From: Phascolomyces articulosus
Lineage: Eukaryota > Mucoromycota > Mucoromycetes > Mucorales > Lichtheimiaceae
Assembly (NCBI GenBank): GCA_025677815.1
Contig: JAIXMP010000028.1
Coordinates: 248,001-312,000 of the forward strand
Reading direction: 5' to 3'
Length of the DNA stretch: 64,000 bases
The notes below the pieces were generated by a model. That model was not told the origin of the DNA and did not search any database. It saw nothing but the letters and a program-made list of their open reading frames with translations. A program made the translations under genes and the position numbers. Shown one piece after another: positions 12,198-25,629 of this stretch; within the stretch, counting starts at the first letter, position 1, and each line of letters begins with the position of its first letter.

Positions 12198-15100
12198 TTA
12201 AGTGAAAACAATGACAACACGTTTCCAGATTTGTTGATACCATGGACCAGTAATCACACGTTCTGCCATCATGGAAGCACGTAATTCCTTATCAAGGACC
12301 AATTCAGACACACCGGTATCCAAATCAATTTCTGTCAAAGGTACCATCTTGGACTTTGTCCACCATTTTGTAATAACGAAACCAACGGCACAGAAGATCA
12401 AACCAGCATAATTACCAATAAGACCAACAGCACTGGGTGGATAGAAGAAAGAGTAACCAGAAATCAAAGCACATACGGTACAACCAAAGATATCAAAGAT
12501 ATCACCAAATGGATGCCTAAATATTCAAGTTGATCATTTTTTTTTTTTTGGTGAGTGAAAATGGTTATATGAAAAAGGACATTGAGTTATCCACATAATA
12601 AAATAAAATACTTACCACATTGCCTTGAATGGCAAAATGTCCAAACTTCTGCCTTGTGCCTTGAAAGCTTGACGGAAGCGGAAATGAGCAAGACAAATAC
12701 TACCCCATGTAACAAAACCAGCGACACCAGATAAACTGACAAGGACTTGATACAAAGCCTTGCCTGGAATGACAGAAGTAACGAAACATACCAAACTGAC
12801 AAGAGCGGTACAAATTAAAGAATAAATAGGTACACCACGTTTGGAAATATGACCTATAATCATAAAAGAATTGCGTAAAGTAGAAATTCAGTCAGTACCC
12901 AATTTGAAAACAATAATGGAACGGGAAAACGTGTTCTTAGGAATCGATACTTACTAAGTTTCTTCCATGCAATGCCTTCTTGTGACAATGCCATCATTGT
13001 ACGACTTGCTACATATAAACCACTGTTCGCACATGAAAGAACCTATTTTATTTTATTTATAATTATTGTTATTAATGGGTAATTTATTCAGAAAGGGTAT
13101 ATAAAGTGATTGACCAATTAGTGGAAATTTTCCCTTGGTAGTAGGAACAAGAGGAAAAATGGATGGATAATAGGCAAACGAGAAAAAAAAAAGGAATACA
13201 TACCGTGATCAAAATTACAACGTTCATAATGTGTGCAACACTTGCTAAACTACCCTTGGAGAATACAAGTGTGAATGGAGAAACAGTAACGGAACCACTG
13301 TCAGTTTGCAAGTTACGAGCTAATAATAATCAATGTGCATCATGCATATCAATAAAATAAGCAACTACGTATTAGCCATCTTCTTGCATGATGCATAATA
13401 AAAAAAATAACTATTTATATATATTATGAAGAACAGAAGAAAAAAACTTACGATCATCCCAAGGAATGACTTGACCCATAATAAACACTATATAGTTGAA
13501 ACAAGATTTGGTTTTTTGTCAATATAAAATAGGATGATTTCATAATAAACAAAAGTATGTGTATATGCATTTTTTTTCTCACCTGAGCAAAGGTAGAAAA
13601 CGATAATACGCCAGAAAACAGTTTTGATTGCACGGGGTACTTGCTAAGCAAACAAGAAAAAAAAGAGAAGAATTAGGGAAAATAAGAAAAAATCCAAATT
13701 TGGGATAGTTTTAAAATATTTACCTTTAATGGATTGCTACATTCACCAGCCTAAAAATATAAAAAAAAATCATGAATATCATTTTATCAGTCGTTTTTGG
13801 TAAGATATGGAGAGGCTCCGCCACAAAAAGAAGTAAATCAAAAAGCAGTAGCTAACTATAACAAACGAGAAGGAACCATGGACTTACAGTGATACCAATG
13901 ATTTCAGTACCTTGCATACTGAAAGAAGCCAAGACAAAAGAATCAATGACACCAAGGACACCGTGAGGGAAAGCATTACCATCTTGCCAGTATTTGAAAC
14001 CATATGTTTCATCACTATGTTTTTTGTTGTTGTTTAGTCATTGACCTTTTTCTTGATCCAAGAAAATATCATTTTTTTCCTTACCCAATAAGACCACCTG
14101 AGATACAGGCACCCACAATGATGAAAATAAGGACTGCTAAAACTTTAATCTATTACCATTCATGTACGACAAGATCAATAAAATAGAAATAGAAATATAA
14201 AGTTAAAAAAAGAGGTCTTTTTTGCTGAGCTGTTGTTGTTGCGGGTGGGTGACAACAAAAAAGCATACACAAGATCAACAACAACGCCTTTTTCTAACTC
14301 CCTAAAAATAAATAAATAAACCTTACCAAACTAAACCAATATTCAGCTTCACCATAACTTCGTGCACCAAACAAGTTAAGTAAAAAGATAATCACAAGGT
14401 AAATGAGTGACCCTATATTATGGATGATAATAATGGTTGTTTGTTATTAAAAATAAAGAAAATCCATCGAAAAAAAGAAATAAAATGTGCGTAGTATAAT
14501 ATATGACAGGTCAAAGGTCGATTTACAGAAAAAAAATACTTACAAGCCCAATCAGGTACTTTTTCGGTCCAAAATTGCATTACCAATGGTAACGCAACCA
14601 ATTCGGCAGCGACAATAATAGCCCAACAACCCCTATTTTTATCATTATTTACATGTCAATAACAAGAATATGTTTTTGTATATATATTTATATTTATATA
14701 AAAAAGAAAGATCAGACTTACCAATAGTTGTAACCCACCATAGCACCAAAAGAGGAATCGACGAAACGTTTACAATAAATAGTAAATGAACCAGATACCT
14801 ATAATAATGCAAAACAAGCATGGAGAATTCATGATTTGTTAGAGAGAGAAAAAACTATTATTAGTTTATGTTTTTATGCACGAGCCAACAAACAGCAGTA
14901 ACTATTAATATTGCCACATGAAATCTAACTTGCAGATGAAAAAAAAACCATACCGGGATATAAGTAGCCATTTCACCCAATGAATAAGCGACCCAAAATA
15001 CAATAAAACCAATAATTGAATAGGCTAGAAAAATAAAAAGAAGGATTAGAAATTTCTATCTTTTGCTTTGTTACAAAAGTTGTCTCTTGTGAATTTCATA

Positions 15101-15617
15101 CCAATCAGTGCACCAGCAGGACCTATTCATATACAGAATCGTCATAAATTTATTTAGCCAAAATGTCCTATTCTTATTATTTATTCTTTTTAATTGTAGT
15201 CATAATGAAGATTCTATTTACCTCCATTATGCAAGTTAGCACCCGCAGACAAGAAAAGACCTTGACCAATAACACCACCCAAAGCAATCATCTATAATCA
15301 TTGTTCATCAAGAATAAGTATATATATTTTTCACCTACTTTTAGAATGCATGGACCTAGTGGATGATGAATGATTGGATAATATTGGTAGAAAATTTTTT
15401 TAAAAATAAGCATGGAATACCATACCGTTAAATGACGTGTCTTAAGACTACGCTTCAACTTATATCCTTGTTGTGGTTGACCATCTTCCATTGATCCAAC
15501 ACCATCATCAGAACCGGCGTAAGCAGCGGTTGCTTTTATATCTTCTGACGATGAAGTCTGATGTTTTTCTGCACTACTCTCCACTGTAGTTTGATATTTT
15601 TCTTCGTTACTATCCAT
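12198..15617 (-). CDS. Amino-acid permease (APC/AAT family), paralog 2
   Basis: Sixteen exons: 15426-15617, 15222-15291, 15102-15122, 14954-15024, 14722-14798, 14544-14632, 14327-14412, 14085-14149, 13888-14014, 13724-13750, 13583-13643, 13452-13487, 13204-13319, 12955-13042, 12616-12853, 12198-12516. The total is 1683 nt (560 aa), all junctions in phase. It has the same signatures as paralog 1: ALGGVIGQGLFLSAGANL in TM1, SGSFTIYCKRFVDSSFG, HISKRGVPIYSL, and the tail GPWYQQIWKRVVIVFT. The N-terminal ~64 residues are hydrophilic and divergent between the two, as expected for the regulatory cytosolic tail. Several exons have identical lengths in both copies (70, 21, 89, 86, 65, 27, 61, 36 nt), proving descent from one intron-rich ancestor, yet each copy has two introns the other lacks. 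Predicted plasma-membrane importer; substrate unknown. Confidence 0.92.
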
Positions 15618-17829
15618 CTTTATAATATAGAGATGTTATATGTAGTAGAAAGGTGATATGTATTATTATTTATAAATGGATATATATAGAACAAGAGTGA
15701 ATATAGAGAGGTCTGAATTAAGTTATAAAGAAAAATTGATAGATCGAAAATAAAAAGGAAAAAGGGAAGAAAAAGAAGAAGAATTGGGCTATGTAAACAA
15801 AAAGATTGCCTTTATAATTTTTTTATTACAAGCAAAGAAAAATAAACCAAGAACAAGAATGATTTTAACCTGTTTTGATAATAAAATGTACCCGCGCACA
15901 TCTGATTCAAAGGTCTCACAAGGAAATGTGTAGTACTTGGAATAAATAAGCTTACTAGTAGACTGTAGAAATTCGATCATAATTTATTTTGTCGGTAAGG
16001 TTTTGATCTCTCTCATTCGCTCATACTCACACACACACAACAACAACAGCGCTCACAAAAGCATTCACATATGGAACTTTATTTGAACACAACATCACAT
16101 CACACAAAGAAAAAAGAACACACGATAAACAGTCAGTAAAAGATACATGGAAGATAGTATTGTTAGTTTTTTTTTCCCCTTCTCCCGATATCATCTACTC
16201 AGTATCCTATATTCAAATAGATAACTGACACTTTTTGATATAATAATAATAATAAAGAAGTTATCAATACAAAAAAGAACTCTTATTATCTCATTGACTA
16301 ATCAATATGATCTGGGATTTGTCAAAGATTACTGTGATACGTTGACGTGTTTTTATCATTTTCTGCTATCTTTGAGCGTTTTAATAAGGCTATACAGAAA
16401 CACAAATATCAACCAATAAACTTTCATAATCAAATACCGCAATAAAAAGGGAAAATAGAAGCCACTTTTGGTCAAAAAAAAACCATTTTACTTCCCACGC
16501 GAAAAAAAATACGCACATTGGGAAATAAATACGATTTTCTATGATCATCTTTTTTTTACTTTCTTTACTTGTATGTAGAAATATATATATATATATCTTA
16601 CTAACTGCTAGTGCCTGAGTATGAAATAATACACTTCTTGTAAAAAAAAAATAAAGCTCTTCTTTAACTTTGTCGGTAGTACATTGTATTATATCATCTT
16701 AAAACATCCGGGGGGGATGAACAGGTTAGAAAAGTGGGGGAAATTTTTAAAAAAAAGTGGGCGCGCAAAATAAAGTCCAAATAACCCATATTTGGTTGAT
16801 TTCTAAGTTTTTGGTAGCACATGCACCACTTTTATATATATAAAACTATGTTGCTCAGCTCAAAAAATCACTCACGGTATTACAACGCTCACACACACCT
16901 TTACATTTTATTTTCTACAAATCATTATCAGCAGGGAACATAAGATCTACCTCTTCTCACCTAAAAAAGTGTCATTGTGTCCTTCCTTTTCCCCCCCTTA
17001 TCATTCATAGAGACGATAAAGTTTCGATACTACCTGAGATCCCAACACAAAATTGATTAAATAACCCAACATTTAAACTTTTAGATCCAAGGAAATTGGT
17101 GTTCATTCATGATATATCAGCTGCTAACAATCCTTGGTAATTATCATTAATGATTCGTAAAAAAAACAGAAGGATAAAAAAAAAGCCCGGTCATGTCCGA
17201 TATCAATAACGTTGTACACTAAACCATATGGTGATTCATTGTGCTGCCTTTCGTAAAACTCATAAAAAAAACGAGAGTTTTCTTTTCATCACATAAGCAA
17301 TTATTATAATTTTCATTTGTACCTTTTGTTTACACTTCTTGTACTATTGTTTGACCCGCGGCATACTTCAACTATTTTTTCTAAAGAGGTGTATTTTCAT
17401 CTCGAATTTGTTCTTAATAATATTAAATTTAAAATAAAATTATCGATCCCACTTGATTCAGAACAGTTCTCGTCCTTTCCTCACCTGTCACAATGGTGAC
17501 ACGAAAAATGATCGGATCGAGAAGTTAGGCTTAAAAAAATGATTTATGTAATTCGTTTGGATATATCGACATAATATATGTATAAAATAAGAGGAAATTA
17601 TCATAAAAACAATATAAATGAGTGGGAGAGGAGGGGAATAATAGATTACTAATGGGTTTGTTATTATGAAGATGGGTTGGAAAAAGGATGCTTACTAACG
17701 AACTACTACTAAAAATATATTTATATTTGACATAGAATGATTAAATCTGGGAGTTACTGTGTACGTGTGTATGTTTCTCCGGGTATGGATTGAAAATGTG
17801 GAGGGAGAGGACCGGATCAAGTTTGTTTC
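15618..17829. other. Long upstream region of permease 2 and 3' flank of ATG18
   Basis: About 2.2 kb without a supported gene. It is AT-rich, with CACA-rich and TATATA tracts at about 16030-16060, 16580-16600 and 16832-16842, and G-runs at 16710-16740. A leader and promoter for the permease are expected next to 15617. Small ORFs on both strands translate to hydrophobic low-complexity sequence with no family resemblance. Confidence 0.55.
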
Positions 17830-20194
17830 TTATTCGTCATTATCCATTCCACCATTCATACCATCATTTGGTTCCAAAAGACTATAGTAATATTATGTTG
17901 TATGGTACTACGTGAGTTTTTTTTTCCACTTGTTTCATCATTGGTTTCTTGCCAAGAGATTGAATTTTTCTTTGATTTCCTTTTTTTTTTGGTCTTGAAG
18001 AATAAAAGAAGAATAGTTCCTTTTACCTGTATTGTTTAAGCAAAACACATTCACCACCATTCTCTAGATCAATGTTATATTGACAAAAGAATCCTTCAGA
18101 TGTCACAACCATGACTTGTGGGGTCGTACTAATGTATAGATGCATAGAACCAAAATCAATATTCATTGTTTCAATCCAAAAGTCATCTACTCACACACTT
18201 TCTCTCTCTACTTATCAGGTCAAGATAGAATATATAAAAAAAGTACCTGCTTAAAGCAACCAAACTTCTTACCCCGGCACTTGGTAATTTCAACCATGCG
18301 AAATCTCTTGAAGGTTCCCACATCTCTGTAATCATTTCAGGTAAATAGGAACCAACACTTCCAGCAATATTTCGCCCAATATGGAGAGAGGATCGTCGGA
18401 GCATTTGTCTAATAATAATAGTAATATATATATATGGTATGACGTTGTTGTTGGTGAATGGTGGTACCTTTAGTCATCATTCATCTTTTTACCAAAGATT
18501 GTTTTTAAACCTTAAAATAAAACTGGATCAAAAATCACCAGATTCAAGGAAAAAAAATTGAAAAAAGAAAAAAAATAATTTTGGATAATTTACCCAACAC
18601 TCGAACTTCGATTTCGTGATTCACCACCGTTTTGGTCATTACCATATCCAACGAGTCCTCCGTTATTACCATTACCACCACCATTGCTACCTGTACTATT
18701 GGCACCGTATCCATTCCCATTGCCTGATCCATTGATACCACCAGGAGCAACACCTGTCGATAACTTAAAAATATGGACTGTTTCAGTATCACTTGAAACA
18801 CATAATAGAGTGCTAACCAAATTGAAGGACATGGAATAAATCTTTGCAGGATAAGATCCTCTTCTGAATTGATACATTTTGTTGGCACTAGGAATAGAAA
18901 ATACTCGAATCACAGTACCCTAAAGATAAGAAAATGAGTCTGCATGAACGGATCTTGCTTATCACTCATGTAAAAAAAATAACCACCTATCTACTTATCA
19001 TTTTCATTTCCAAATATATACCATTACCCTCTTTCTCTCTACGAATATCTATTGAATGGATAAATGCTTACCTTTTCACTGGCTGTTGCTAACAAGGTCC
19101 CTTCTGAATTCATGGCAATATTACTGATCGGACTTTTATGCGCTTGAACAATATTGACAAGTTGCAGCGAAAGTGCATCGAAAATTTCCACATCACCAGT
19201 TGCATAATAAGGCTGCGGAGTCTGATTGTTGGAAGTGGTGAAAAGTGAAGTGGAGGAAGATCGACTTGGATAAGCTATATAGCAGTTTTCACTTGATGGA
19301 GATAACGCACAGACAGCTGAAAAAGAAAAGTGTTATATTATTAGAATATAAGTACTTTAGGAATCATGTTCTTTTCCCACTCATACGATGATTCTCTCTT
19401 TCTTCTCCTATTAATCCCGAGTCATTTTAACTCGCATGATTGTTTTCATCATTCATCGATCATCCCCTCTCTCTTCCTCCTTTTTTTTTGTTCATCATCG
19501 TTGTCCCCCATCTTTGATAGGATAAGATGTTTTAATAAGTTTACCTCCAGGATTTGGGCTTGTATCAATCGTATGAAGTAATTTCATATTACTGATATCA
19601 TACACAAAAATTTGTTCTTCTAATACAACAATTAATCGGCGACGATTCATTTTCACCGCAAGAATCGATGTGGGAAAAGTCAATTCACATATTGTGGATT
19701 GTCTCTATAGATAAACACGCAGATATTCAATGTCTTGAGTCTCTTTTTTTCCCTCGTAAACAAACAAACATACACATATAGACACAAGTACCCTTTTCCC
19801 CCTTCTTTAAATTACCTTGGTATTGATAATTTGTAAATGTCTTGGTGAAAATGTAGGTTGTTCTCCAGCACCTACAAGCGCAACCAGCGATGTACAAAAC
19901 AACATTTCAACAATACCCGTACCATCATCGGCTAAAAGATAAAAATCATTAATAAAGCTGTTTTTATTGTCGTTTGGAAACAAAAATGATATATAAGGCT
20001 GTTATGCATATCTATTTTTTATGCTGATATATATGGTGTGTGAGAAGTGTATTCTTACGTTTCGAATAACATTTGCTGTAAGGGTCACAATTATATATTC
20101 TATAACCATGTTTACTGCCTAATGAAATACAACTAAAGTCTTGATTAAAGTTGATAAAAAGTAATTCGTTGGTTGATTTATCACCCAAATTCAT
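17830..20194 (-). CDS. ATG18: PROPPIN family WD40 protein Atg18/WIPI
   Basis: Eight exons: 20059-20194, 19816-19931, 19545-19704, 19316-19072, 18594-18919, 18247-18408, 18027-18128, 17830-17881. They give 1299 nt (432 aa), all in phase. Atg18 binds PI3P and PI(3,5)P2 on pre-autophagosomal, endosomal and vacuolar membranes and works with Atg2 in autophagosome growth and in vacuole size control. The diagnostic basic motif FRRG is at residues 237-240 ([18 protein letters not shown]). The start [20 protein letters not shown] and the end [12 protein letters not shown] are characteristic of the family. A Gly/Asn-rich loop ([19 protein letters not shown] and following) sits in the membrane-inserting blade-6 loop position, about residues 270-320. 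PI(3,5)P2 links it functionally to VAC14 in the same window, but the genes are 33 kb apart. Confidence 0.95.
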
Positions 20195-20503
20195 GGTTGT
20201 TATCGAAAAAAAATATAAAACGCTAACGTATAATAGTAATAGTAAGGTTGAGAAGTTGGGGTTTCTTCTTTGCTGATATGAAAAAAGTTTAATTTTAACT
20301 GGTTGAGGCACGATCTCTCTCACACACCGCAATTTTGTAACTACAGATATGAAAGTCATACAGTCATTTTTATTTTTATTTTTGCATAATCTGTCACGTT
20401 ATGCTCTCCCCCTTTCTACACTCAAATATTGATCCATCCAAAATAAACTGTTTCTGGTTATATGTGAATATATAAAAAGAAAGAGAGAAACGGTGCATTT
20501 TTA
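20195..20503. promoter_or_regulatory. Intergenic region between prefoldin end and ATG18 start
   Basis: 309 bases separating two tandem minus-strand genes. It should hold the ATG18 promoter and the PFD2 3' end. No specific motif is claimed. Confidence 0.4.
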
Positions 20504-20647
20504 TTATTGTTTAGAAACAACTTGGATTTTATGTTCCTTTTGGAATTGTTGGAACTCTTGTTCTTTTCGCTTGTATGAATTTAATAATTGTTCAATCACT
20601 TGTTTGATCTATCATTATTCCATTCCGTCCCAATATTCAATATTAGC

Positions 20648-20686
<39 letters not shown>

Positions 20687-21251
20687 TCGTAATATTCCAT
20701 TCCATGGGGAATCCTATTCATAAATAATAGAATATCAACTTACGCCGTTATAATTTGTTTCTAATGCTGGTAATACTTCTTTAACTGTTCGTTCAACGAG
20801 GACACCGCCCACCATACGGAAACATTTTCGATCAGGTTCCAAAGGTGAAATACTATCAATCACGAGCCTAAATCGTGTGTGCTCTCTCGTTAATATTATT
20901 TATCCTCGCGTTCCAAGCAACCCTATTTCGATTTTTTTCCTCCCTCGTCACGTTTATTTTTTCCATTAGACAATAATTACTTGTGTTCTTCTACTTCGGA
21001 TTCGAGTTCACCAATCTTTTGTGCTACTTGTTGTAATTCATTCTTATATTTATTATACTATCAATCAAAAATAAAAATGTCAAAATATAAGTAAAATTCC
21101 ATTGATGATATTGACAAGTTTCCAAACAAAATATTCATCCAGATGCCATCGTATTGTGTATTTTCTCCCCATATATATATTGTTGCTTATATAAAAAAGG
21201 TATACTTGCTTGTTGTTGAATTTCTGCATCAGAGGGTCTTTTGCTGGACAT
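20504..21251 (-). CDS. PFD2: Prefoldin subunit 2
   Basis: Four exons: 21210-21251, 20981-21057, 20744-20867, 20504-20608, 348 nt (115 aa). It is a beta-type subunit of the hexameric prefoldin chaperone that hands unfolded actin and tubulin to CCT. The protein has the two-coiled-coil plan with the central hairpin signature DRKCFRMVGGVLVERTVKEV at about residues 55-74, almost invariant in this subunit. The first intron (21058-21209) starts with GC rather than GT (GCAAGT...TAG). The GC boundary is forced by the frame, because the nearby GT would create an in-frame stop. A (TC)n microsatellite fills part of intron 3. The gene is divergent from CCS1. Confidence 0.95.
20652..20680. repeat. (TC)n microsatellite in prefoldin intron 3
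   Basis: A nearly uninterrupted TC dinucleotide run inside the intron at 20609-20743. On the coding strand it is a purine (GA) tract. Confidence 0.9.
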
Positions 21252-21487
21252 GATGTGACAAAAAGATTTCAAGGAACTCTTTCCTACGCTTCCCTATTAA
21301 AGTAACTGGTTTAAAAGTTGACTTGAAAAAAAAAACGCGGTATAGTATTTTTTGCAAGCCTTTTTCCGGAAAAGTTGAACTTCCGGTTGCCGTCTTTTTG
21401 ATCAATCATCTTTGACTCTTGTCCTACCATCGTCCATTGGAGCGTCGACGGGTATTTGTCAGCGAGTGTCGCGCAAGAAAAAGAATC
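21252..21487. promoter_or_regulatory. Bidirectional promoter between PFD2 and CCS1
   Basis: 236 bases between divergent start codons. It contains the palindrome TTTTTCCGGAAAA (21361-21373) followed within 20 bases by a second TTCCGG. The paired TTCCGG words are the only clear dyad in the region, so a factor-binding site is inferred. Confidence 0.5.
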
Positions 21488-22633
21488 ATGGGTTTAACTC
21501 AATCACAAATTATGCCTTCACCTGCACCAAAGAAACTATTCAAGGTAAATTATACGGCTCAAGCATGATTAATACTCGATTCATTTCCATCCTTGAGACA
21601 TCATGGAATCAACTTGTCCTTATTGACACTTTTTTATTGTATAACACACACCTTTTTTTTTATATTAGACGGAGTTCGCCGTCGAAATGACCTGTCAAGC
21701 ATGTGTCAATGACATTGACAAGGTCTTGAAACAATTTCCCGGTATGAAATCAAAGAATACCAGTTTCTTATAAAAATAGTTACATAGCAACTCATTATTT
21801 ATCTTTTTTTTTTGGAAATAGATATCAAAAAGTTTGATATTGACCTCGATGACCAACGAGTCATGGTGGAAGGCACCAGTAAGTTCAATATATATAACAT
21901 ATATATAACAAATATCATTTTCCCTTTTTCTTGAAAGTAAATATACTAAACCACCACAACGGTATAATTATAAAAAGTGGCTCCATCCCAGATTTCACGA
22001 GCACTCAAAGATACAGGTCGTACCGTTATTATCCGTGGTCAAGGCGTTTCTGATGGCCAAGGTCATTCCGGTGCTGCTGTCTGCATCTTTGATACTTATG
22101 GTACTGACCCTACTGGTGCATTACCTCAGGGCACCAACGGTCTTGCACGTTTTGTCCAAATTGATGACGAAACCTGTTTGATCGATTTGACTGTCGAAGG
22201 ATTAACACCTGGAGAACATGGTGTACATATTCATGAATTGGGTGACATTTCACGTGGATGGTTATCCACTGGCGACCATTTCAATCCCACCAATGTTGAC
22301 CATGGTGATCCTGAAACGGGTCATATCGGCGATTTGGGCAATGTCGTTGTGGATGAAAATGGATGGGGTGATTTGGTCATTGAAAGTAACCGGGTCAAGG
22401 TTTGGGATATCATTGGTCGTAGTATGGTCATTAGTCAAAACAAGGATGATCTCGGTAAAGAATCTACCAAGGAATCCAAGTGGGATGGCAACAGTGGTCC
22501 TGGTGTCCTTTGTGGCATAGTGGCTCGAAGTGCTGGTGCTTTTGAAAATATGAAAAAGGTCTGTGCTTGTTCTGGAAAGACATTGTGGGAAGAAGCAAGA
22601 ATTCAGCAACAGGATAAAAAGGTGTCTTTGTAA
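21488..22633 (+). CDS. CCS1: Copper chaperone for Cu/Zn superoxide dismutase
   Basis: Four exons: 21488-21544, 21669-21741, 21822-21878, 21978-22633 (280 aa). An in-frame alternative ATG at 21512 gives 272 aa. Domain I is an Atx1-like fold with the copper site MTCQAC at residues 26-31. Domain II is SOD-like, keeping HVH-type zinc/copper ligands (EHGVHIHELGD) and GDHFNP...HGDPETGHIGDLGN. The last copper ligand His of true SOD is absent at GRSMVISQNKDDLG, as in other chaperones. Domain III ends with the CxC copper-transfer motif (VCACSGK). It delivers copper and forms the disulfide in SOD1, in the cytosol and mitochondrial intermembrane space. Confidence 0.96.
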
Positions 22634-25629
22634 AAAAAAAAAAATAATGTTACTTCTTTTTCCTCACCATACCCCAACCAACCTTTTTTTTTTTTGACTT
22701 TTCCTCTCTCACATTTGTAATTTAAACAACCCCTTAAGAAATTTGTCATCTATCTTTCTAATTCATCCAATTTTTTTTATACAAATCTAAAAGACATCTC
22801 TTCGTATATAAATATATATAAATACATTTGATAAAATGCTTCTGTTATCAATTGGATGTAAAGCATCACAAAAAGCGAAAAGAGAAAATCCATTTTTAAA
22901 GCAGAGTTGGGAAAATATTTTAATTTAGAACTAGTGATAAACACGGCGTACTCACAGATGAAGTACTGGAAACATTATCTGAATTAAAAAATATCAACTG
23001 ATATCAATGTTTGTAGTGGCTTACAAAGAATTTCAAGTGAAGGACTGGAACGGTTCTTTCCAGGCTTTCAACATGTAAAATATCACATGTATGTCTTGGT
23101 TTTTGTAAACCTTGTTAGGATGATCATATTATCATACTTGTAGATTTTCTGCTAACATAATTTTACATTGGACTAATCATCACCAGCATACAGTCAACCC
23201 TGTTTTTTGCAACAGATTCCTGGGAACTGTAAAAAAAGACATAATTTTCCCTGTACTGTATTTCTTTTTTTTTATTTCGCTTGTACGTATCAGGTTATAT
23301 TACTTAGTGGTGATAATAGCAAATGTTCATATTTTATTTTTATCAATTTACTTTCTGAATTACTTGCTGGTAAAAAAGTAGTATTAAAAAATAGGTATTA
23401 CTAAAGTATTTATACATACCGACAATTTAGTGTGCTTGTTCTTCTATTTATTTATTTTAATTATGGTATTGCACTCGGTTCAATTTCAATAACAAACCTG
23501 GTTGAACAAGACAATTATAGCAGTAAACTGTTCGATGTTGAATATTATTTGATCTCTCAGCATATGTATTTTGTTTGGAAAATTATTTTTAAAGACGAGT
23601 AGCTTTAGTAGTATGGGATGGATCCAATTTTCTCCAAAATCTTTGGCTCAGTTTCGCTCATATAGCTCCATTTTGATTAAGTGATCCACTCCCAAAACCA
23701 TAACCTCATTTTTATTTAAGTGTATCAAAATCAGCTCCAACGTGTTTGGAAAAGAATAGACCATTTTCATTTTGTATTGCCAAAATATTTAACTTCCAAC
23801 ACTGTATACTAGCAACACGCGTATTGGTTCATCTCTTTAAAAAAGATTCTGTCAAGAATATTTTTGACGTTACTTTCTAGCATAGATAACATTGAAGAAT
23901 AGGTTTCAGTACATGTTGTTAGGATTGGAGATGGAACTAGCTACTTTGTTACAAATTATTTATAATTAGAGGACGATCCTTTCATTGTATATCATAATAT
24001 ATATACAGTGAGGATAATAAAACATTGGAAACCATAATGGCAAGTACCTATAAGCTATTATATTTACAATGTCATGCTTGTGGATATGTCAATTGTTGCC
24101 AGTGTAACACATGCCATCATGTGGATAAAGAATGTACCAAGAAGTTAAAACAAACACGTAAACCAATATAAGGGGAACAAAGTTATCAAGACATTAAAAA
24201 TAATTACGAATTTTTTAAGTTAAAAAAGAAAAAACTCTCGGAAGCAAATTTCACTCCTTGCGTATGCATAACATAAAGTGATCATTTACAAGTATAGAAA
24301 AATTAATGCTGGTATGTAATTTGTTTTTTATTTTATTTTAAATGAGGTTAGGTCATCTAAAAAAAAAAATCAATAGTCATCTGGAATTGTGTTTCCAACA
24401 AGTTATATCAAGCTTTTGATCAATGACCGCCTGATCCCGACAATATCGTTACTATCGCTTGACTAGCGCAAGAACCTCTTATCCAGGCTATTATCTATCA
24501 CAGAAATGGCTTCTCTTACGTCTTCACCTTTCAAGCCCGTTGTCTTCTATTTTCATTGCCATGAATCCAAGAATGGGATAAATGAATTTGATGATCAATT
24601 ACAATGCTATTTCTCCAAGAATATTGAACGCAACTTTTGACAAGGAATTTATTCGTTATTTTATAAAGTCGACTCAAGACAACAATGTCCAATACAAGAC
24701 TCTCTTTACATGACGTTGCGTACAGACACCAATATCAATCTACAAGACAAAATTATCAACTTTATACAACACACTGTGCTTCATCTCTCTCTCGTCCGTC
24801 TTTCAATCACTGCACTTTAATATCCTTACACATTGGTTTATATATACAAAAACATAAAGCCAACATCCATTATGTCATGTATCATGACTATCATTTCTCA
24901 ACAGATGGAGCAAATTTTGGAACTATCACTACGATTTTCGTCCTATCGCGATGCTTGGCGGTTCCGTATAATAATTCATCAAAGCCTTTTGATACGTAAC
25001 ACAAAAGTAATCACACAAACACACAACTTTATATCAACAAGAAGAGGTTTGGATCAGATCGAGTGATTCAAATTTCTACTACAAAGCCAATCAAGTCTAG
25101 TCGTTTATCAAAGAATCTTTAAGCTTCAACCGGGTCATACAGCGTAATGTTTTTTTTATCTCTATGATTACAAATGCCATCCACCAGAGTTTTCCTGTCT
25201 CCATTTCCAAGTAGGAGCCTATTACTGGAATTTTATTATTTACAACAAGCTATCTGTATCCTTAACAACTTGATAAACATACTCTGCGTATTGACTACAC
25301 TATTTAGTTAACTCAAGAAATAATAGCAATTCCTTTTATACATTCCCATATATATGTCAAACAAAAAAAATACATATAAAAATATTTTTTTATAATTAGT
25401 TCATTATGATTTGCTATATGTTGTGATTTTTTATATGTTACAATCAAATTATCATATCTATCCAAGCTATACAACTATTAATTGATAGAAAATTACGATC
25501 AACATCACATAATGGCCTGAATTTACACCACCGTGATTTCACCGCCAAAAAAAAAGTAAAAGCTCCGCTTTTCGCTTTTGACAACTTTTGTGCAAGCTCT
25601 TTATAAGCAAAACAAAAAATAAAAATATA
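22634..25629. other. 3 kb gene-poor stretch with possible decayed coding scraps
   Basis: No intact gene is supported. A short cysteine-rich reading frame at 24036-24170 (HACGYVNCCQCNTCHHVDKE) ends at a stop and has no clear splice continuation. Around 22980-23100 a frame reads GLERFFPGFQHVKYHMYV but is broken. These look like remnants of degenerate elements, possibly the transposon class seen at 7.5-9.5 kb, but I cannot align them. The rest is AT-rich. Confidence 0.4.

Noticed and set aside
18544..18888. Minus-strand ORF rich in Val/Met overlapping ATG18 exon 5
   Set aside because: It is the out-of-frame shadow of the Gly/Asn-rich ATG18 exon.
24685..25066. Overlapping plus-strand ORFs of about 100 and 77 codons
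   Set aside because: Two frames overlap with no recognisable motif and no splice logic; likely chance in gene-poor DNA.
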